DNA of 64,000 nt, taken from assembly GCA_016195265.1 (NCBI GenBank), contig JACPZW010000085.1, positions 1 to 64,000 of the forward strand. The letters run 5' to 3'. Source of the DNA: Acidobacteriota bacterium (GTDB lineage: Bacteria > Acidobacteriota > Vicinamibacteria > Vicinamibacterales > CAVVIG01). Position numbers and translations under genes: made by a program. Positions 19,839 to 30,301 of this stretch are shown piece by piece; position 1 is the stretch's first letter; each line of letters opens with the position of its first letter. Under the pieces are notes generated by a model. It was not told the origin of the DNA, made no database searches, and saw nothing but the letters and a program-made list of their open reading frames with translations.

Positions 19839-21679
19839 TGATCAGGAATTCGCCAGCTGTAGCCGAAGTGGTACGCGGTACCGACGAGCGGTTGCAGCTG
19901 GCGGTTGGCCGAACGGCCGACGGTCCAGTCCCACCTCTGTTCCGCGTCCCGATACTCGAGATCAACCGGCGGATCGTTCCTGAACGAATAGATGCGGCCG
20001 ATCGGGCGTCCGCCATCGCGAATCGTGCACACGACGCGCGCGCCTTCGGCGACGAGGCGATCGACCGACGGTCGCACGAATCCATCGCGATCGCGGCCGT
20101 CGACGAACTCGACGTAGTAGTCGAATCGATCGACGCCGTACGCCCTGTAGAACGCCTCAGGCGCCCGCGGCGTCCCGAACTGATCCTTGCCGAAGTCCAG
20201 CAGATGATTCGGATCCGGCGGCGCCAGCGATCCGCCGTAGCTCAGGCCGTAGTAGAACTCCCCAAAGTGCCCGAGCGCCGTCAGCGTCGTCAGATGAAAC
20301 ACGAACGGCAGGTGCGCATTGGCGTCTGACGCCGACCGCACGTAGTACGCCGCCGCCTTCGTCGCACGGCACGCGCTCATGTTCAGATCGGAGCCCATCT
20401 CGTGCGTCAACTGCTCCGGGAGCAGGCCGGCGCGGGCAGCGGAGGCGAACGCGACCGCGTGGGCCTGTCGGGCCATCGCCACGGCGAGCGCGAGCAGCAG
20501 CGCGAGCGCCAATCCACCGCGCGCCACCCGCGGCAGACGATCGGCCAGCGCGACGCGGCCTTCGGCGATCGCGGTGATCGTCCACGCGACGAGGAACAGC
20601 GACGGCACGGCGAGCGGCGACGCGTTGAGCCACGTCGCCTCCGGCACGTGACCGACCGCAATCAACCCCGTCACGTAGCGGAGAACGCCGTACGACGCGA
20701 GCAGCCACCACGCGGCGAGCGCGCCCACCGCGCGGCCGCGCAGGCCCTCGACGGCTGCGAGCGCGCACGCGAGCGTCACGCCGATCCACGCGCCGCGTAA
20801 CGGAAAGTACCAGTCCACCGCGCGCGTCCACGCCGCCCACGCGGCGCTCGGCGGCCCGAGACCGCCCTGCCCTCCGCGCAGCAGCACGTAGCCGATCATC
20901 GTGAGATCGGTGCCGCGCCGTTTCGCGGCGACGCCGATGAGCACGTCGAAGGCGACGCCGAGCGCGAAGATCGCGAATCCTGCGAGGAAGACGCGATCGC
21001 GTGTGAGCCGCCGCAGTCGATCGGCGAGGCCATCGCCGGCGGTCAGCACGAGCCCGAGGACCGCCACGATCGGCAGCATGATGAAGCCGTCGGTCAGCGA
21101 GATGAATCCGGCGAGCGCGACGAACGTCGCGATCCACGCCGCGCGGCGCGTGCGCATCGCGCGCGTCTCGGCGATGAACAGCAGCACGAGGAGCAGCGGC
21201 GTCCACGTCAGCCGGCCCCATCCGCTCTTCGACACGAAGACGAAGTACGGCGAGACGAGCACGAGGATCGCGAACGTCCAGCCCGTCGCCGCGCTTTCGA
21301 GCACGACCGCGCCGAACCACACGCCGGCGATCGCCAGGCCGATGTTCGTCACGCCGCTCGCCGTGAACAACAGGCGCTCGGAGATCGGCAGGTGCAGAAG
21401 CCTGAGGGCGCCGGACGTCAGGTAGTAGAAGGAGGTGTCTCCCAGGCCGTGCTGGGAGATGAACATCGACTGCAGGAAGTTGTAGCGGACGCCGTCGCCC
21501 CAGCGAGCGATATCCAGCAGCGGGAGCGCGTGCAGGCGGAGGCCCGGCATGATCTCGGACATTTCGTCCGGGGAGCGGCAGAGCGCGTCCATGAGATCCG
21601 TGAAGCGGAAATAGAGGCCCAGCGCCGCCGCCAGCACCGTGAGCACCGCAACCGCGCGCCGCCAACCCGACCGCCGCAC
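19835..21679 (-). CDS. Large multi-pass inner-membrane protein (PMT/glycosyltransferase-39-like layout)
   Basis: About 614 residues from a GTG at 21679 that has GGGAG 5 bp upstream; the track's longer version runs into the divergent gene. Some 11-12 hydrophobic helices, an early periplasmic-loop segment DLMDALCRSPDEMSEIMPG, and a soluble C-terminal domain of about 170 residues (HLPFVFHLTTLTALGHFGEF to the end). The layout resembles lipid-linked-sugar-dependent transferases, but the family DD/DE motif is not clear, so the function is open. The stop TAG is the edge of a palindromic repeat. Confidence 0.65.
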   Translation of the reverse strand: MRRSGWRRAVAVLTVLAAALGLYFRFTDLMDALCRSPDEMSEIMPGLRLHALPLLDIARWGDGVRYNFLQSMFISQHGLGDTSFYYLTSGALRLLHLPISERLLFTASGVTNIGLAIAGVWFGAVVLESAATGWTFAILVLVSPYFVFVSKSGWGRLTWTPLLLVLLFIAETRAMRTRRAAWIATFVALAGFISLTDGFIMLPIVAVLGLVLTAGDGLADRLRRLTRDRVFLAGFAIFALGVAFDVLIGVAAKRRGTDLTMIGYVLLRGGQGGLGPPSAAWAAWTRAVDWYFPLRGAWIGVTLACALAAVEGLRGRAVGALAAWWLLASYGVLRYVTGLIAVGHVPEATWLNASPLAVPSLFLVAWTITAIAEGRVALADRLPRVARGGLALALLLALAVAMARQAHAVAFASAARAGLLPEQLTHEMGSDLNMSACRATKAAAYYVRSASDANAHLPFVFHLTTLTALGHFGEFYYGLSYGGSLAPPDPNHLLDFGKDQFGTPRAPEAFYRAYGVDRFDYYVEFVDGRDRDGFVRPSVDRLVAEGARVVCTIRDGGRPIGRIYSFRNDPPVDLEYRDAEQRWDWTVGRSANRQLQPLVGTAYHFGYSWRIPDQ

Positions 21680-21738
21680 CGAAACTCCCACGCCGGGGAA
21701 GATTGTGCAAGAATCTGCGAACGAATGCGAGGCGCATG

Positions 21739-23982
21739 ATGAAACACACATTGACGGCCGGCGTTGGCGTCGTCTTAGCGGGAGCGAGCGTGGCGGCGGG
21801 CCTGGCGGCGGGCCGGATGACGCCGGCATCCAGAGTCGAGATCAAGACACTCTCCACGGCCGCCACGCGCGTGACCGGCGGCGACGTCCTCGTGCAGGTC
21901 ACTGCGCCGGCAGGCACCTCCACGAAAATGACCGTCGGCGAACGTGATGTGAGCAATGCGTTCCGCGCCGGCGCCTCGTCGACGGCTCGCGTCGGATTGA
22001 TAACGGGCCTTGCGAACGGGAAGAACGTCGTCGAGGTGCGCTCGAAGGCCGGCGGTCCGCCGGACGCGTCTCTGACGATCACGAACTACCCGATCACCGG
22101 CCCGGTCTTCTCCGGGCCGCAGATTCAGCCGTTCATCTGTCAGACCGACACGTTCAAGCTGCCCGACGGCACGACGCTCGGTCCGCCGCTCGACGCGAAC
22201 TGCTCGGCGAAGACCGTCGTGCAGTACGTCTATCGCACGACCGGGACGCCGCCGGCGTTCAAGCCGCTGACGACGCTGGCCTCCGTGACGCTGCCCCCGG
22301 ATCTCGCCACGACAACGACCAGCGCCGGCGCGACCGTGAACTTCATCGTCCGCGTGGAGACGGGCACGATGAACCGCGCGATTTATCAGAATGCGATTCT
22401 TCACGATCCGACCGTCGACGCGCCGGTGTCGCCGTTCTCGCCGCCGAAGGGCTGGAACAAACATCTGGTCGCCATTCACGGCGCCGGCTGCCCTGGCGGC
22501 TGGTACATCCAGGGCGGCGCGATGGGCACGTCGCCGCTCGACGCCGCGCGGCTGGGCGAAGGCGACGCGCTGTTTGTCAGCACGCTGAATCATCCGACCA
22601 ACAGCTGCAACGCGATCGTCGCCGGCGAGACGGCGATGATGGGCAAGGAGCACTTCATCGAGACCTTCGGCATGCCGGCGTACACGATCAGCACCGGTTC
22701 GTCCGGCGGCGCCTACACGAGCCTGCAGCTCGCGGACGCGTTCCCCGGTCTCTTCGACGGCGTCAGCATCGCCGCGACGTTCCCCGATGCGCTGTCCATC
22801 GCGCTCGCCGGTCTCGACGCGCATCTGCTGACGCACTATTTCGCGTCTCTCCCTACCGGCCCCACCAGCCCTACCAGCCCCACCCGCCCAGCGTTCACCG
22901 ACGCGCAAAAACTCGCGATCACGGGCTACTCGACGATCAAGGCGTTCGTGGACGCGGCGAACCAATCGCAGCGGACCGATCCCGTGCCGAATCGCGCGGA
23001 CATCGAGGGCTATCAGTCGGCGCGCTGGAATGCGGTCGTGCCGGAGAACCTGCGGTACGACCCGATGAACAACCCGCGTGGCGCGCGGCCGACCGTCTTC
23101 GACGTGGCGCGCAACGTCTACGGCACGAACACCGCGACCGGTTTCGCGCTGCGGCCGTACGACAACGTCGGCGTCCAGTACGGGCTGCACGCGCTCAACC
23201 GCGGCGCGATCACGTCGGCGCAGTTCCTCGATTTGAACGAACGGATCGGCGGCGTCGATCAGGATTCGAACTACATCGCGTCGCGCACGATCGGCGACGC
23301 GGGCGCGATCGCGCGGACGTATCAGAGCGGACTGCTGCTGAGCGGCAAGGGCGGCCTCGCGTCGATTCCGATCGTCGACAACGCGACGTCGAACGAAGCC
23401 GGCGGCTATCACTACGGCTGGTTTCACTACGCGCTGCGTGAGCGGCTGAGTCAGGCGAACGGCAACTCCGACAACCTGGTGATGTGGCGCAGCACCGTGG
23501 CGGCCGATGCGAAGGCGATGTTCGACACGTGGATGGCCGCGTACGCCGCCGACACGTCGAACGATCCGCAGCGGACGAAAGTCCTGCGCGCGAAGCCGGC
23601 GAACGCCGTCGAAGGCTGTTACGACAAGTCCACGCCGCCGGTGTTCATGGCCGAACACCTCGTTTTCACCAGCCAGCCGACGACGAAATGCTCCGCGCTC
23701 TATCCGGTGTACTCGAACACGCGGACTGAAGCCGGCGGATCCGTGGCGGGTAACGTGCTGAAGTGCCGGTTGAAGCCCATCGATCCAAAAGACTATAAAG
23801 TAACGTTCTCGGCCGACGAGCGCGCCCGCCTCAACAAGATCTTCTCCGGTGGCGTCTGCGACTGGTCGAAGCCTGGCGTGAACCAGGCGCCCGTGGTGGC
23901 GTGGCCGTCGGTCGGCCCGTCGCCGGAACATCTGTTGATCGACGGCGCCAAGACGACGACATCACCGGGGAGCCCGCTTTGA
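21739..23982 (+). CDS. Secreted DUF6351-family protein (putative esterase fold)
   Basis: About 747 residues. ATG 21739 has CGAGG 6 bp upstream (ATG 21736 is possible). The signal peptide runs to about residue 25 (MKHTLTAGVGVVLAGASVAA). The protein has the DUF6351 layout: an N-terminal Ig-like part, then VAIHGAGCPGGWYIQGG, ISTGSSGGAYTSLQLAD (a GxSxGG nucleophile-elbow-like motif), and a Cys-containing C-terminal part (VFMAEHLVFTSQPTTKCSAL). A Pro/Ser/Thr linker PTGPTSPTSPTRP sits near residue 375. It follows the tannase-family gene, so both may act on plant-derived esters; that is inference. Reaction unproven. Confidence 0.75.
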   Translation: MKHTLTAGVGVVLAGASVAAGLAAGRMTPASRVEIKTLSTAATRVTGGDVLVQVTAPAGTSTKMTVGERDVSNAFRAGASSTARVGLITGLANGKNVVEVRSKAGGPPDASLTITNYPITGPVFSGPQIQPFICQTDTFKLPDGTTLGPPLDANCSAKTVVQYVYRTTGTPPAFKPLTTLASVTLPPDLATTTTSAGATVNFIVRVETGTMNRAIYQNAILHDPTVDAPVSPFSPPKGWNKHLVAIHGAGCPGGWYIQGGAMGTSPLDAARLGEGDALFVSTLNHPTNSCNAIVAGETAMMGKEHFIETFGMPAYTISTGSSGGAYTSLQLADAFPGLFDGVSIAATFPDALSIALAGLDAHLLTHYFASLPTGPTSPTSPTRPAFTDAQKLAITGYSTIKAFVDAANQSQRTDPVPNRADIEGYQSARWNAVVPENLRYDPMNNPRGARPTVFDVARNVYGTNTATGFALRPYDNVGVQYGLHALNRGAITSAQFLDLNERIGGVDQDSNYIASRTIGDAGAIARTYQSGLLLSGKGGLASIPIVDNATSNEAGGYHYGWFHYALRERLSQANGNSDNLVMWRSTVAADAKAMFDTWMAAYAADTSNDPQRTKVLRAKPANAVEGCYDKSTPPVFMAEHLVFTSQPTTKCSALYPVYSNTRTEAGGSVAGNVLKCRLKPIDPKDYKVTFSADERARLNKIFSGGVCDWSKPGVNQAPVVAWPSVGPSPEHLLIDGAKTTTSPGSPL

Positions 23983-23996
23983 GAGGATTGTCACGA

Positions 23997-24599
23997 TTGT
24001 CGCGATCTTTGCCCCCGATGCCGGGTCCAAAAGGACCCGGCCTACATCTGCCGGAAGGACCCGGCCTGCATCTGCTGGCGCTCGCGCTGCTGGTCGGCGC
24101 CGGCTGCATCGCCCTCGTCGCGGCCGAACAGCGCATCACCACCAATCCGCGGCCTGATGAAGATCTCAAGCGGCTGTTCCCCAGCGCCGCGGCCTTCTCG
24201 GCGCTCGGCGGCGATCCGCTGCACTTCACGGCGTACGCGGCGGATCCGAAAGCGAATCCGCCGGCGCCGAAGCTCGGCATCGCGTTCTGGACGACGGATC
24301 TCGTGCCGTACGAGCACGGCTACCACGGTCCGATTCACATCCTCGTCGGCATGGATCCGAAAGCGACAATCGTCGGCGTCGTCGTGGACTACGACTCGGA
24401 GCCGTACGGGTACTTCTCGGTCGAGCCGCCGAAGTTCGCGGCGCAGTTCAAGGGCAAGACGATCAACGATGCGTTCCGGGTCGGCGTGGACGTGGACGCC
24501 GTGTCGCGCGCCTCGCTCAGCATCAACAGCGCGACCCGCGCGATCCGCGACAGCTCGCGCATGGTCGCGAAGTCGCTGCTGCCCGAACTCACGAAGTAG
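23997..24599 (+). CDS. Membrane-anchored periplasmic FMN-binding domain protein
   Basis: About 200 residues. A TTG at 23997 is preferred because GAGAGGA lies 9 bp upstream; ATG 24018 has no ribosome-binding site and is itself repeat sequence. A repeat-derived stretch (MPGPKGPGLHLPEGPGLH) precedes one transmembrane helix (LLALALLVGAGCIALVAA) and a periplasmic FMN-binding domain like those of RnfG, NqrC and NosR. The flavinylation site is probably the Thr in SINSATRAI (compare the SGAT motif). It lies 9 bp before a NapH-like gene, and ApbE, the flavin transferase, is next. Probable role: covalent-FMN electron carrier. Confidence 0.82.
   Translation: MSRSLPPMPGPKGPGLHLPEGPGLHLLALALLVGAGCIALVAAEQRITTNPRPDEDLKRLFPSAAAFSALGGDPLHFTAYAADPKANPPAPKLGIAFWTTDLVPYEHGYHGPIHILVGMDPKATIVGVVVDYDSEPYGYFSVEPPKFAAQFKGKTINDAFRVGVDVDAVSRASLSINSATRAIRDSSRMVAKSLLPELTK
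24020..24070. repeat. GGGTCC-type palindromes inside the FMN-binding gene
   Basis: One full unit (GCCGGGTCCAAAAGGACCCGGCCTAC) and one half unit (GGAAGGACCCGGCCTGC), read in frame as the N-terminal PGPKGPGLHLPEGPGLH. Confidence 0.8.
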
Positions 24600-24608
24600 C
24601 GTGAACCA

Positions 24609-25451
24609 GTGGACCCGGCGGCGGCAGAAAGCTGGCGCGAGATCCTCGGTCCGCAGGCGGCCGAGCTCGGGCTGCTCACCGCGTTTCTTGTCCTCGCGCT
24701 CGTCAGCTTCTTCCGCAAGAGCGTCCCGCTGAAATACGCGACGATGGCCGCGTCGGTCGGCTATCTGGGCTTCGTCAAAAGCCGGCTCGTCTCGGTCGTG
24801 GACATCTTCGGCCTGCTGTCCCGGGACCTGCCGATCTTCAAATACAACGTCGCGTGGTACGTGCTCTCGGTCTTCACGATCGCGTCGACCGTCCTGTGGG
24901 GACGGCTGTACTGCGGGCGCATCTGCGCGTTCGGGTCGATGACGCAGATCATGGACGCCGTCATCCCGGAGAAGATCCGGTTCGACGTCCCGGTCGCGCT
25001 CGAACGCCGCGCGGCGTGGATCAAGTACGGCTTGCTCGGCGCCGTCATCGTGTACTTTCTCGCGACGCGCGATCTGCTGATCTACCGCTTCGTGGAGCCG
25101 TTCTGGATGTTCAGCCTGTTCGGGACGCCCGTGATGTGGGCCGGCCTCGGCGCGCTGCTGCTCGCGACGGTCTTCGTCCGGAATCTCTACTGCCGGTTCC
25201 TGTGTCCCGTCGGCGCGCTGCTCGGCCTGATCTCAAACCTCACGGTGTTCAAGATCAAGCGTTGGTCCGAGTGCAACACGTGCAAGATCTGCGAGAAGAC
25301 GTGCGAGTGGGGCGCGATTCGCGGACCGCTGATCGTCAAGACCGAATGCGTCCGCTGCGACGACTGCGAGCGTCTCTACCTCGATCAGCAGAAGTGCCCG
25401 CACTGGATTATCCTGCGCCGTAAGAGCGAAAAGCTGTTCGTGTCCTCGTAG
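24609..25451 (+). CDS. NapH/NosR-C-terminal-like membrane 4Fe-4S protein
   Basis: 280 residues from GTG 24609. Five or so hydrophobic helices carry two CxxxCP/A-type motifs on the cytoplasmic side (LYCGRICAFG and LYCRFLCPVG), followed by a dicluster-ferredoxin-like tail with CNTCKICEKTCEW and CVRCDDCERLYLDQQKCP. This matches the NapH/RdxA/NosR family, which moves electrons across or along the inner membrane. With the FMN-binding protein upstream it recreates NosR as two separate proteins. The second cluster motif is irregular (CERLYLDQQKCP), so cluster content should be tested. The stop TAG is the first repeat edge. Confidence 0.85.
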   Translation: MDPAAAESWREILGPQAAELGLLTAFLVLALVSFFRKSVPLKYATMAASVGYLGFVKSRLVSVVDIFGLLSRDLPIFKYNVAWYVLSVFTIASTVLWGRLYCGRICAFGSMTQIMDAVIPEKIRFDVPVALERRAAWIKYGLLGAVIVYFLATRDLLIYRFVEPFWMFSLFGTPVMWAGLGALLLATVFVRNLYCRFLCPVGALLGLISNLTVFKIKRWSECNTCKICEKTCEWGAIRGPLIVKTECVRCDDCERLYLDQQKCPHWIILRRKSEKLFVSS

Positions 25452-25531
25452 GCCGGGTGTCCTCGTAGGCCTCGTAGGCCGGGTCCTTTCGGACCCGGCA
25501 TCGACGGCGGGTCCAAAAGGACCCGCCCTAC
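25448..25531. repeat. GGGTCC-type palindromes with partial tandem units
   Basis: Short TCCTCGTAGGCC repeats lead into a full unit (TAGGCCGGGTCCTTTCGGACCCGGC) and an opposed unit (GGCGGGTCCAAAAGGACCCGCCCTAC). It lies between convergent genes. Confidence 0.85.
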
Positions 25532-25535
25532 TCAT

Positions 25536-26612
25536 TCATGGAGCCTCAGTCGGCGACGCCACGAGGACGAAGCGACTCTTCAACGCCGCAGAAACCAGGA
25601 CGTTGTTGTTCGCGCCCACAATCACTCCAGCAACGCCGACGCCGGCGACGCCGGGAAGGCGTTCGATCAACGCCATGCCGGCCTCAGGTCCGAGGATGAA
25701 GACACCTTTGGCGAGCGCGTCGGCAATGACGGCGCGATCGGTGACGAGCGTCACACTCCGGCACAAGCGTGCCGGCTGACCGGCACTGAGGTCGAGGATG
25801 TGGTGATACCGGACGCCGTCCTTGACGAAGAAGCGCTCGTAGTCTCCCGATGTGCTGAACGTCGCATCGCTCAATTCGACCGTCGCGAATGGTGTGTGCT
25901 CGCCTCGCGGATCGGCGATGCCGAGTTTCCACGGGCGATCGCCGTGACGGCCGCCCGCGTACATGTCGCCGCCGGCCTGGATCATGAAGTCGCGCAGTCC
26001 GCGGTCGCGGAAGATCTTCACGGCGTGATCGACGGCGTAGCCCTTGCCGATGCCGCCGAGGTGGATGCGCATACCCTTCCGCTTCAGCATGACCGTGCCC
26101 GCGGTCTCGTCGATCTGAATCTGGCGGTAGTCGACGAGCGGCAGACGGCGGCGGATCGCGTCGGCTGACGGGATCGAGTCGTCTTGATCCTGATCGAACT
26201 TCCAGAGGTCGGCGAGCGGACCGAACGTGACGTCGAAGCGGCCGCCCGTCCAGTCGCTGACCTGCTGCGCGATGCGCAGGACGTCGCGCACGTCGCGATC
26301 GACCGCGACCGCGCGCTCGCCCGCCGCCGCGTTGACGCGGAGCACGTCGCTATCGGCCTTCCACACGCTCATCAGCGCGTCGAGGCGATCGAATTCCCGG
26401 AACACCGCGTCGAACGCCGACTGCGCGGCCGCCGGATCCGCGGTCCACGCGCTGAGGCGCAGCCCGGATCCCATCGCCAGGCCCGCGCGCTCGACGAGCG
26501 CCGCGCGCGTGGACGCTGCCTGGGTCTCCGGAGCCGGACTGGGCCGCCGGCATGCGCAGACCACTGCGGCGACGCCCGCCATGGCTATCGCTGTTATCCG
26601 CAGGTGCCTCAT
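25536..26612 (-). CDS. apbE: ApbE-family FAD:protein FMN transferase
   Basis: 358 residues. A lipoprotein-type signal (MRHLRITAIAMAGVAAVVCAC) anchors it outside the inner membrane. Family marks: MGSGLRLSAW, RFDVTFGPLADLW, LGGIGKGYAVD, IQAGGDMYAGG, the STSGDYERFF segment and the YHHILDLSAGQPA Mg2+/substrate site. ApbE moves FMN from FAD to a Thr of partner proteins, most likely the FMN-binding protein two genes away, although this gene points the other way (convergent). The intergenic repeat pair separates the two units. Divergent from katG across 144 bp. Confidence 0.92.
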   Translation of the reverse strand: MRHLRITAIAMAGVAAVVCACRRPSPAPETQAASTRAALVERAGLAMGSGLRLSAWTADPAAAQSAFDAVFREFDRLDALMSVWKADSDVLRVNAAAGERAVAVDRDVRDVLRIAQQVSDWTGGRFDVTFGPLADLWKFDQDQDDSIPSADAIRRRLPLVDYRQIQIDETAGTVMLKRKGMRIHLGGIGKGYAVDHAVKIFRDRGLRDFMIQAGGDMYAGGRHGDRPWKLGIADPRGEHTPFATVELSDATFSTSGDYERFFVKDGVRYHHILDLSAGQPARLCRSVTLVTDRAVIADALAKGVFILGPEAGMALIERLPGVAGVGVAGVIVGANNNVLVSAALKSRFVLVASPTEAP

Positions 26613-26661
26613 TTTCTCTGCCGGTCCATACCCGTAGGTTATCAGCGTCAGGCACAGGATC

Positions 26662-26691
26662 TTGGATCTAAGCCGGCGATGTGCCTATATT
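26662..26691 (+). promoter_or_regulatory. Candidate sigma70-type promoter of katG
   Basis: TTGGAT (26662-26667), 18-bp spacer, TATATT (26686-26691) in an AT-rich patch, which predicts a leader of about 60 bases before katG. No clear OxyR or Fur site was recognised. Confidence 0.5.
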
Positions 26692-26747
26692 TGATGTTCA
26701 TTCTCACTGGCGGTAGTGCGTCGAATAGCAACGTGTAACAGTCATAG

Positions 26748-28952
<2,205 letters not shown>

Positions 28953-28961
28953 TCTGCGGAT

Positions 28962-28990
28962 GTAGGGCGGGTCCTTTCGGACCCGCCTGA
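28962..28990. repeat. Single GGGTCC-type palindrome
   Basis: TGTAGGGCGGGTCCTTTCGGACCCGCCTGA, a single unit between the katG stop and its terminator. Confidence 0.85.
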
Positions 28991-28994
28991 CCCT

Positions 28995-29029
28995 GGGCGC
29001 GGGCTGGAAACGGCCCGCGCCTTTTTCTT
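28995..29029 (+). terminator. Rho-independent terminator after katG
   Basis: A 9-bp GC stem (GGCGCGGGC / GCCCGCGCC) with an 8-base loop (TGGAAACG), then TTTTTCTT. It overlaps the -35 box of the next gene's promoter. Confidence 0.85.
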
Positions 29030-29057
29030 GACATGTCATTTTAGTTTCATCTAAAGT
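29028..29057 (+). promoter_or_regulatory. Promoter and palindromic operator of the arsR-type regulator
   Basis: TTGACA (29028-29033), 18-bp spacer and TAAAGT (29052-29057). A perfect inverted repeat TTTAG-TTTCAT-CTAAA (29040-29055) overlaps the spacer and -10 box, a fitting place for autorepression by the ArsR-family protein. The start site would fall almost on the GTG at 29064, i.e. a leaderless message. Confidence 0.65.
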
Positions 29058-29063
29058 GTTCTC

Positions 29064-29414
29064 GTGGAGCACGCGCACCTCGCCGCCATCGCCTCCCCAC
29101 GCCGCCGCGAAATCCTGCGGCTCGTCTGGAGCAGGGAGATGGCCGCCGGCGACATCGCCGCCGCCATGCCGGACGTCACCTTCGGCGCCGTCTCGCTCCA
29201 GCTCCGCGCGCTGCAGGACGCCGGCCTCGTCGTCTGCCGGCCCGACCAGAAGAACCGTTTCTACAAGGCGAAGCGCGACGCGCTGGGGCCCGTCGGGAGA
29301 TCGCTCGAGCGGATGTGGGACGACGCGCTCTGGCGCCTGAAACTGGCCGCGCAACTCGAAGCGTCGCGCCGCGGACCGGCGCCGCGCCGGAAGCATCACA
29401 CACCGAAGCACTGA
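29064..29414 (+). CDS. ArsR-family winged-helix transcriptional regulator
   Basis: 116 residues from GTG 29064. A winged helix-turn-helix: SPRRREILRLVW, then the recognition helix in TFGAVSLQLRALQDAGLVV and wing residues DQKNRFYKAKRD. No metal-binding Cys motif (ELCVCDL) is present, so it belongs to the non-metal ArsR group commonly paired with SRPBCC proteins. The next gene starts 15 bp downstream. It probably represses its own operon through the TTTAG-N6-CTAAA palindrome. The basic tail (RRGPAPRRKHHTPKH) is unusual. Confidence 0.9.
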   Translation: MEHAHLAAIASPRRREILRLVWSREMAAGDIAAAMPDVTFGAVSLQLRALQDAGLVVCRPDQKNRFYKAKRDALGPVGRSLERMWDDALWRLKLAAQLEASRRGPAPRRKHHTPKH

Positions 29415-29428
29415 GAGAGAGGACAGAG

Positions 29429-30214
29429 ATGACTGGTACGTCTTCGTTGCCCGCGCTCCCCCATCGCCTCGATCGCACGATCGTGATCGAGGCGCCGCGC
29501 GATGTCGTCTTTCGTTTCTTCACCGACGAGAAACGCTGGGCCGCGTGGTGGGGCGCCGGATCGACGATCGATCCGAAGCCGGGCGGTCACGTGTTGATCC
29601 GCTATCCCGACGGCACGGAAGTCGTCGGCGAAGTGCTGGACGTCGACGCGCCTGAGCGCATCGCGTTCACGTACGGGTACGCGTCCGGCAAGATGATTCC
29701 GCCCGGCGGCTCGCGCGTGACGATTCGACTCGAAGCGGACTCGCGCGGCACGCGCCTGCACCTCCTGCACGAATTCGCGGACGCCGCCGTGCGCGATATG
29801 CACGTGCAGGGCTGGCGCTACCAGCTGTCCGTGTTCGCGAACGTCGTCGCCAACGAACTGCACTCCAGCGCGGCGACGGCGGTCGATGCCTGGTTCACTG
29901 CGTGGGCTGAGACCGACGCGGCGAAGCGGCGCGCCCGCTTGTCCGCGATCGCCGTGCCCAGCCTGCGTTTCCGCGATCGCTTCAGCCTCATCGACGGCGT
30001 CGACGAATTGAACGATCAGATAGGCGCCTCGCAGCGCTTCATGCCGGGCATCCGGATGGAACGGCGCGGCGACGTCCGCCAGTGTCAGGGCACCGTGCTC
30101 GCCGAGTGGGCCGCCCTGTCGAATGACAATCAGGAGCGCGGGCGCGGGACGAACGTGTACTCGTTCGGCCCGACCGGCAAGATTGAATCGGTGATCGGAT
30201 TTTGGACCTCGTAG
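29429..30214 (+). CDS. SRPBCC (AHSA1-like) domain protein with C-terminal SnoaL/NTF2-like domain
   Basis: 261 residues from ATG 29429, with GAGAGGA 5-6 bp upstream. The N-terminal part (about 10-145) is a START/AHSA1-like fold (RTIVIEAPRDVVFRFFTDEK, then WAAWWGAGSTI). The C-terminal part (about 150-260) looks like a SnoaL/NTF2 cone (AVDAWFTAWAETDAAKRRAR and VYSFGPTGKIESVIGFW). Both folds bind hydrophobic ligands; no catalytic residue is evident. In an operon with the ArsR regulator, a very common bacterial pair of unknown ligand. The two-fold fusion is the less usual part. Confidence 0.82.
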   Translation: MTGTSSLPALPHRLDRTIVIEAPRDVVFRFFTDEKRWAAWWGAGSTIDPKPGGHVLIRYPDGTEVVGEVLDVDAPERIAFTYGYASGKMIPPGGSRVTIRLEADSRGTRLHLLHEFADAAVRDMHVQGWRYQLSVFANVVANELHSSAATAVDAWFTAWAETDAAKRRARLSAIAVPSLRFRDRFSLIDGVDELNDQIGASQRFMPGIRMERRGDVRQCQGTVLAEWAALSNDNQERGRGTNVYSFGPTGKIESVIGFWTS

Positions 30215-30218
30215 CCCA

Positions 30219-30275
30219 GTAGGGCGGCTCCTTTCGGAGCCGCCTGATCAGCCGGGTCCAAAAGGACCCGGCCTA
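30219..30275. repeat. Paired palindromes, one GGCTCC-type and one GGGTCC-type
   Basis: TAGGGCGGCTCCTTTCGGAGCCGCCTGA followed by GCCGGGTCCAAAAGGACCCGGCCTAC. Same variant stem (GGCTCC/GGAGCC) as at 2974. Confidence 0.85.
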
Positions 30276-30288
30276 CATCCGTGGCCGC

Positions 30289-30294
30289 TATAAT
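30289..30294 (+). promoter_or_regulatory. Consensus -10 box 7 bp upstream of the peptidase ATG
   Basis: A perfect TATAAT. The -35 position falls in the palindromic repeat and has no good match. Initiation would be at or next to the ATG (leaderless). Confidence 0.4.
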
Positions 30295-30301
30295 CCGCGC
30301 G

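Noticed and set aside
23485-23982. Extra plus-strand ORFs within the DUF6351 gene
   Set aside because: Shadows in alternate frames without any motif.
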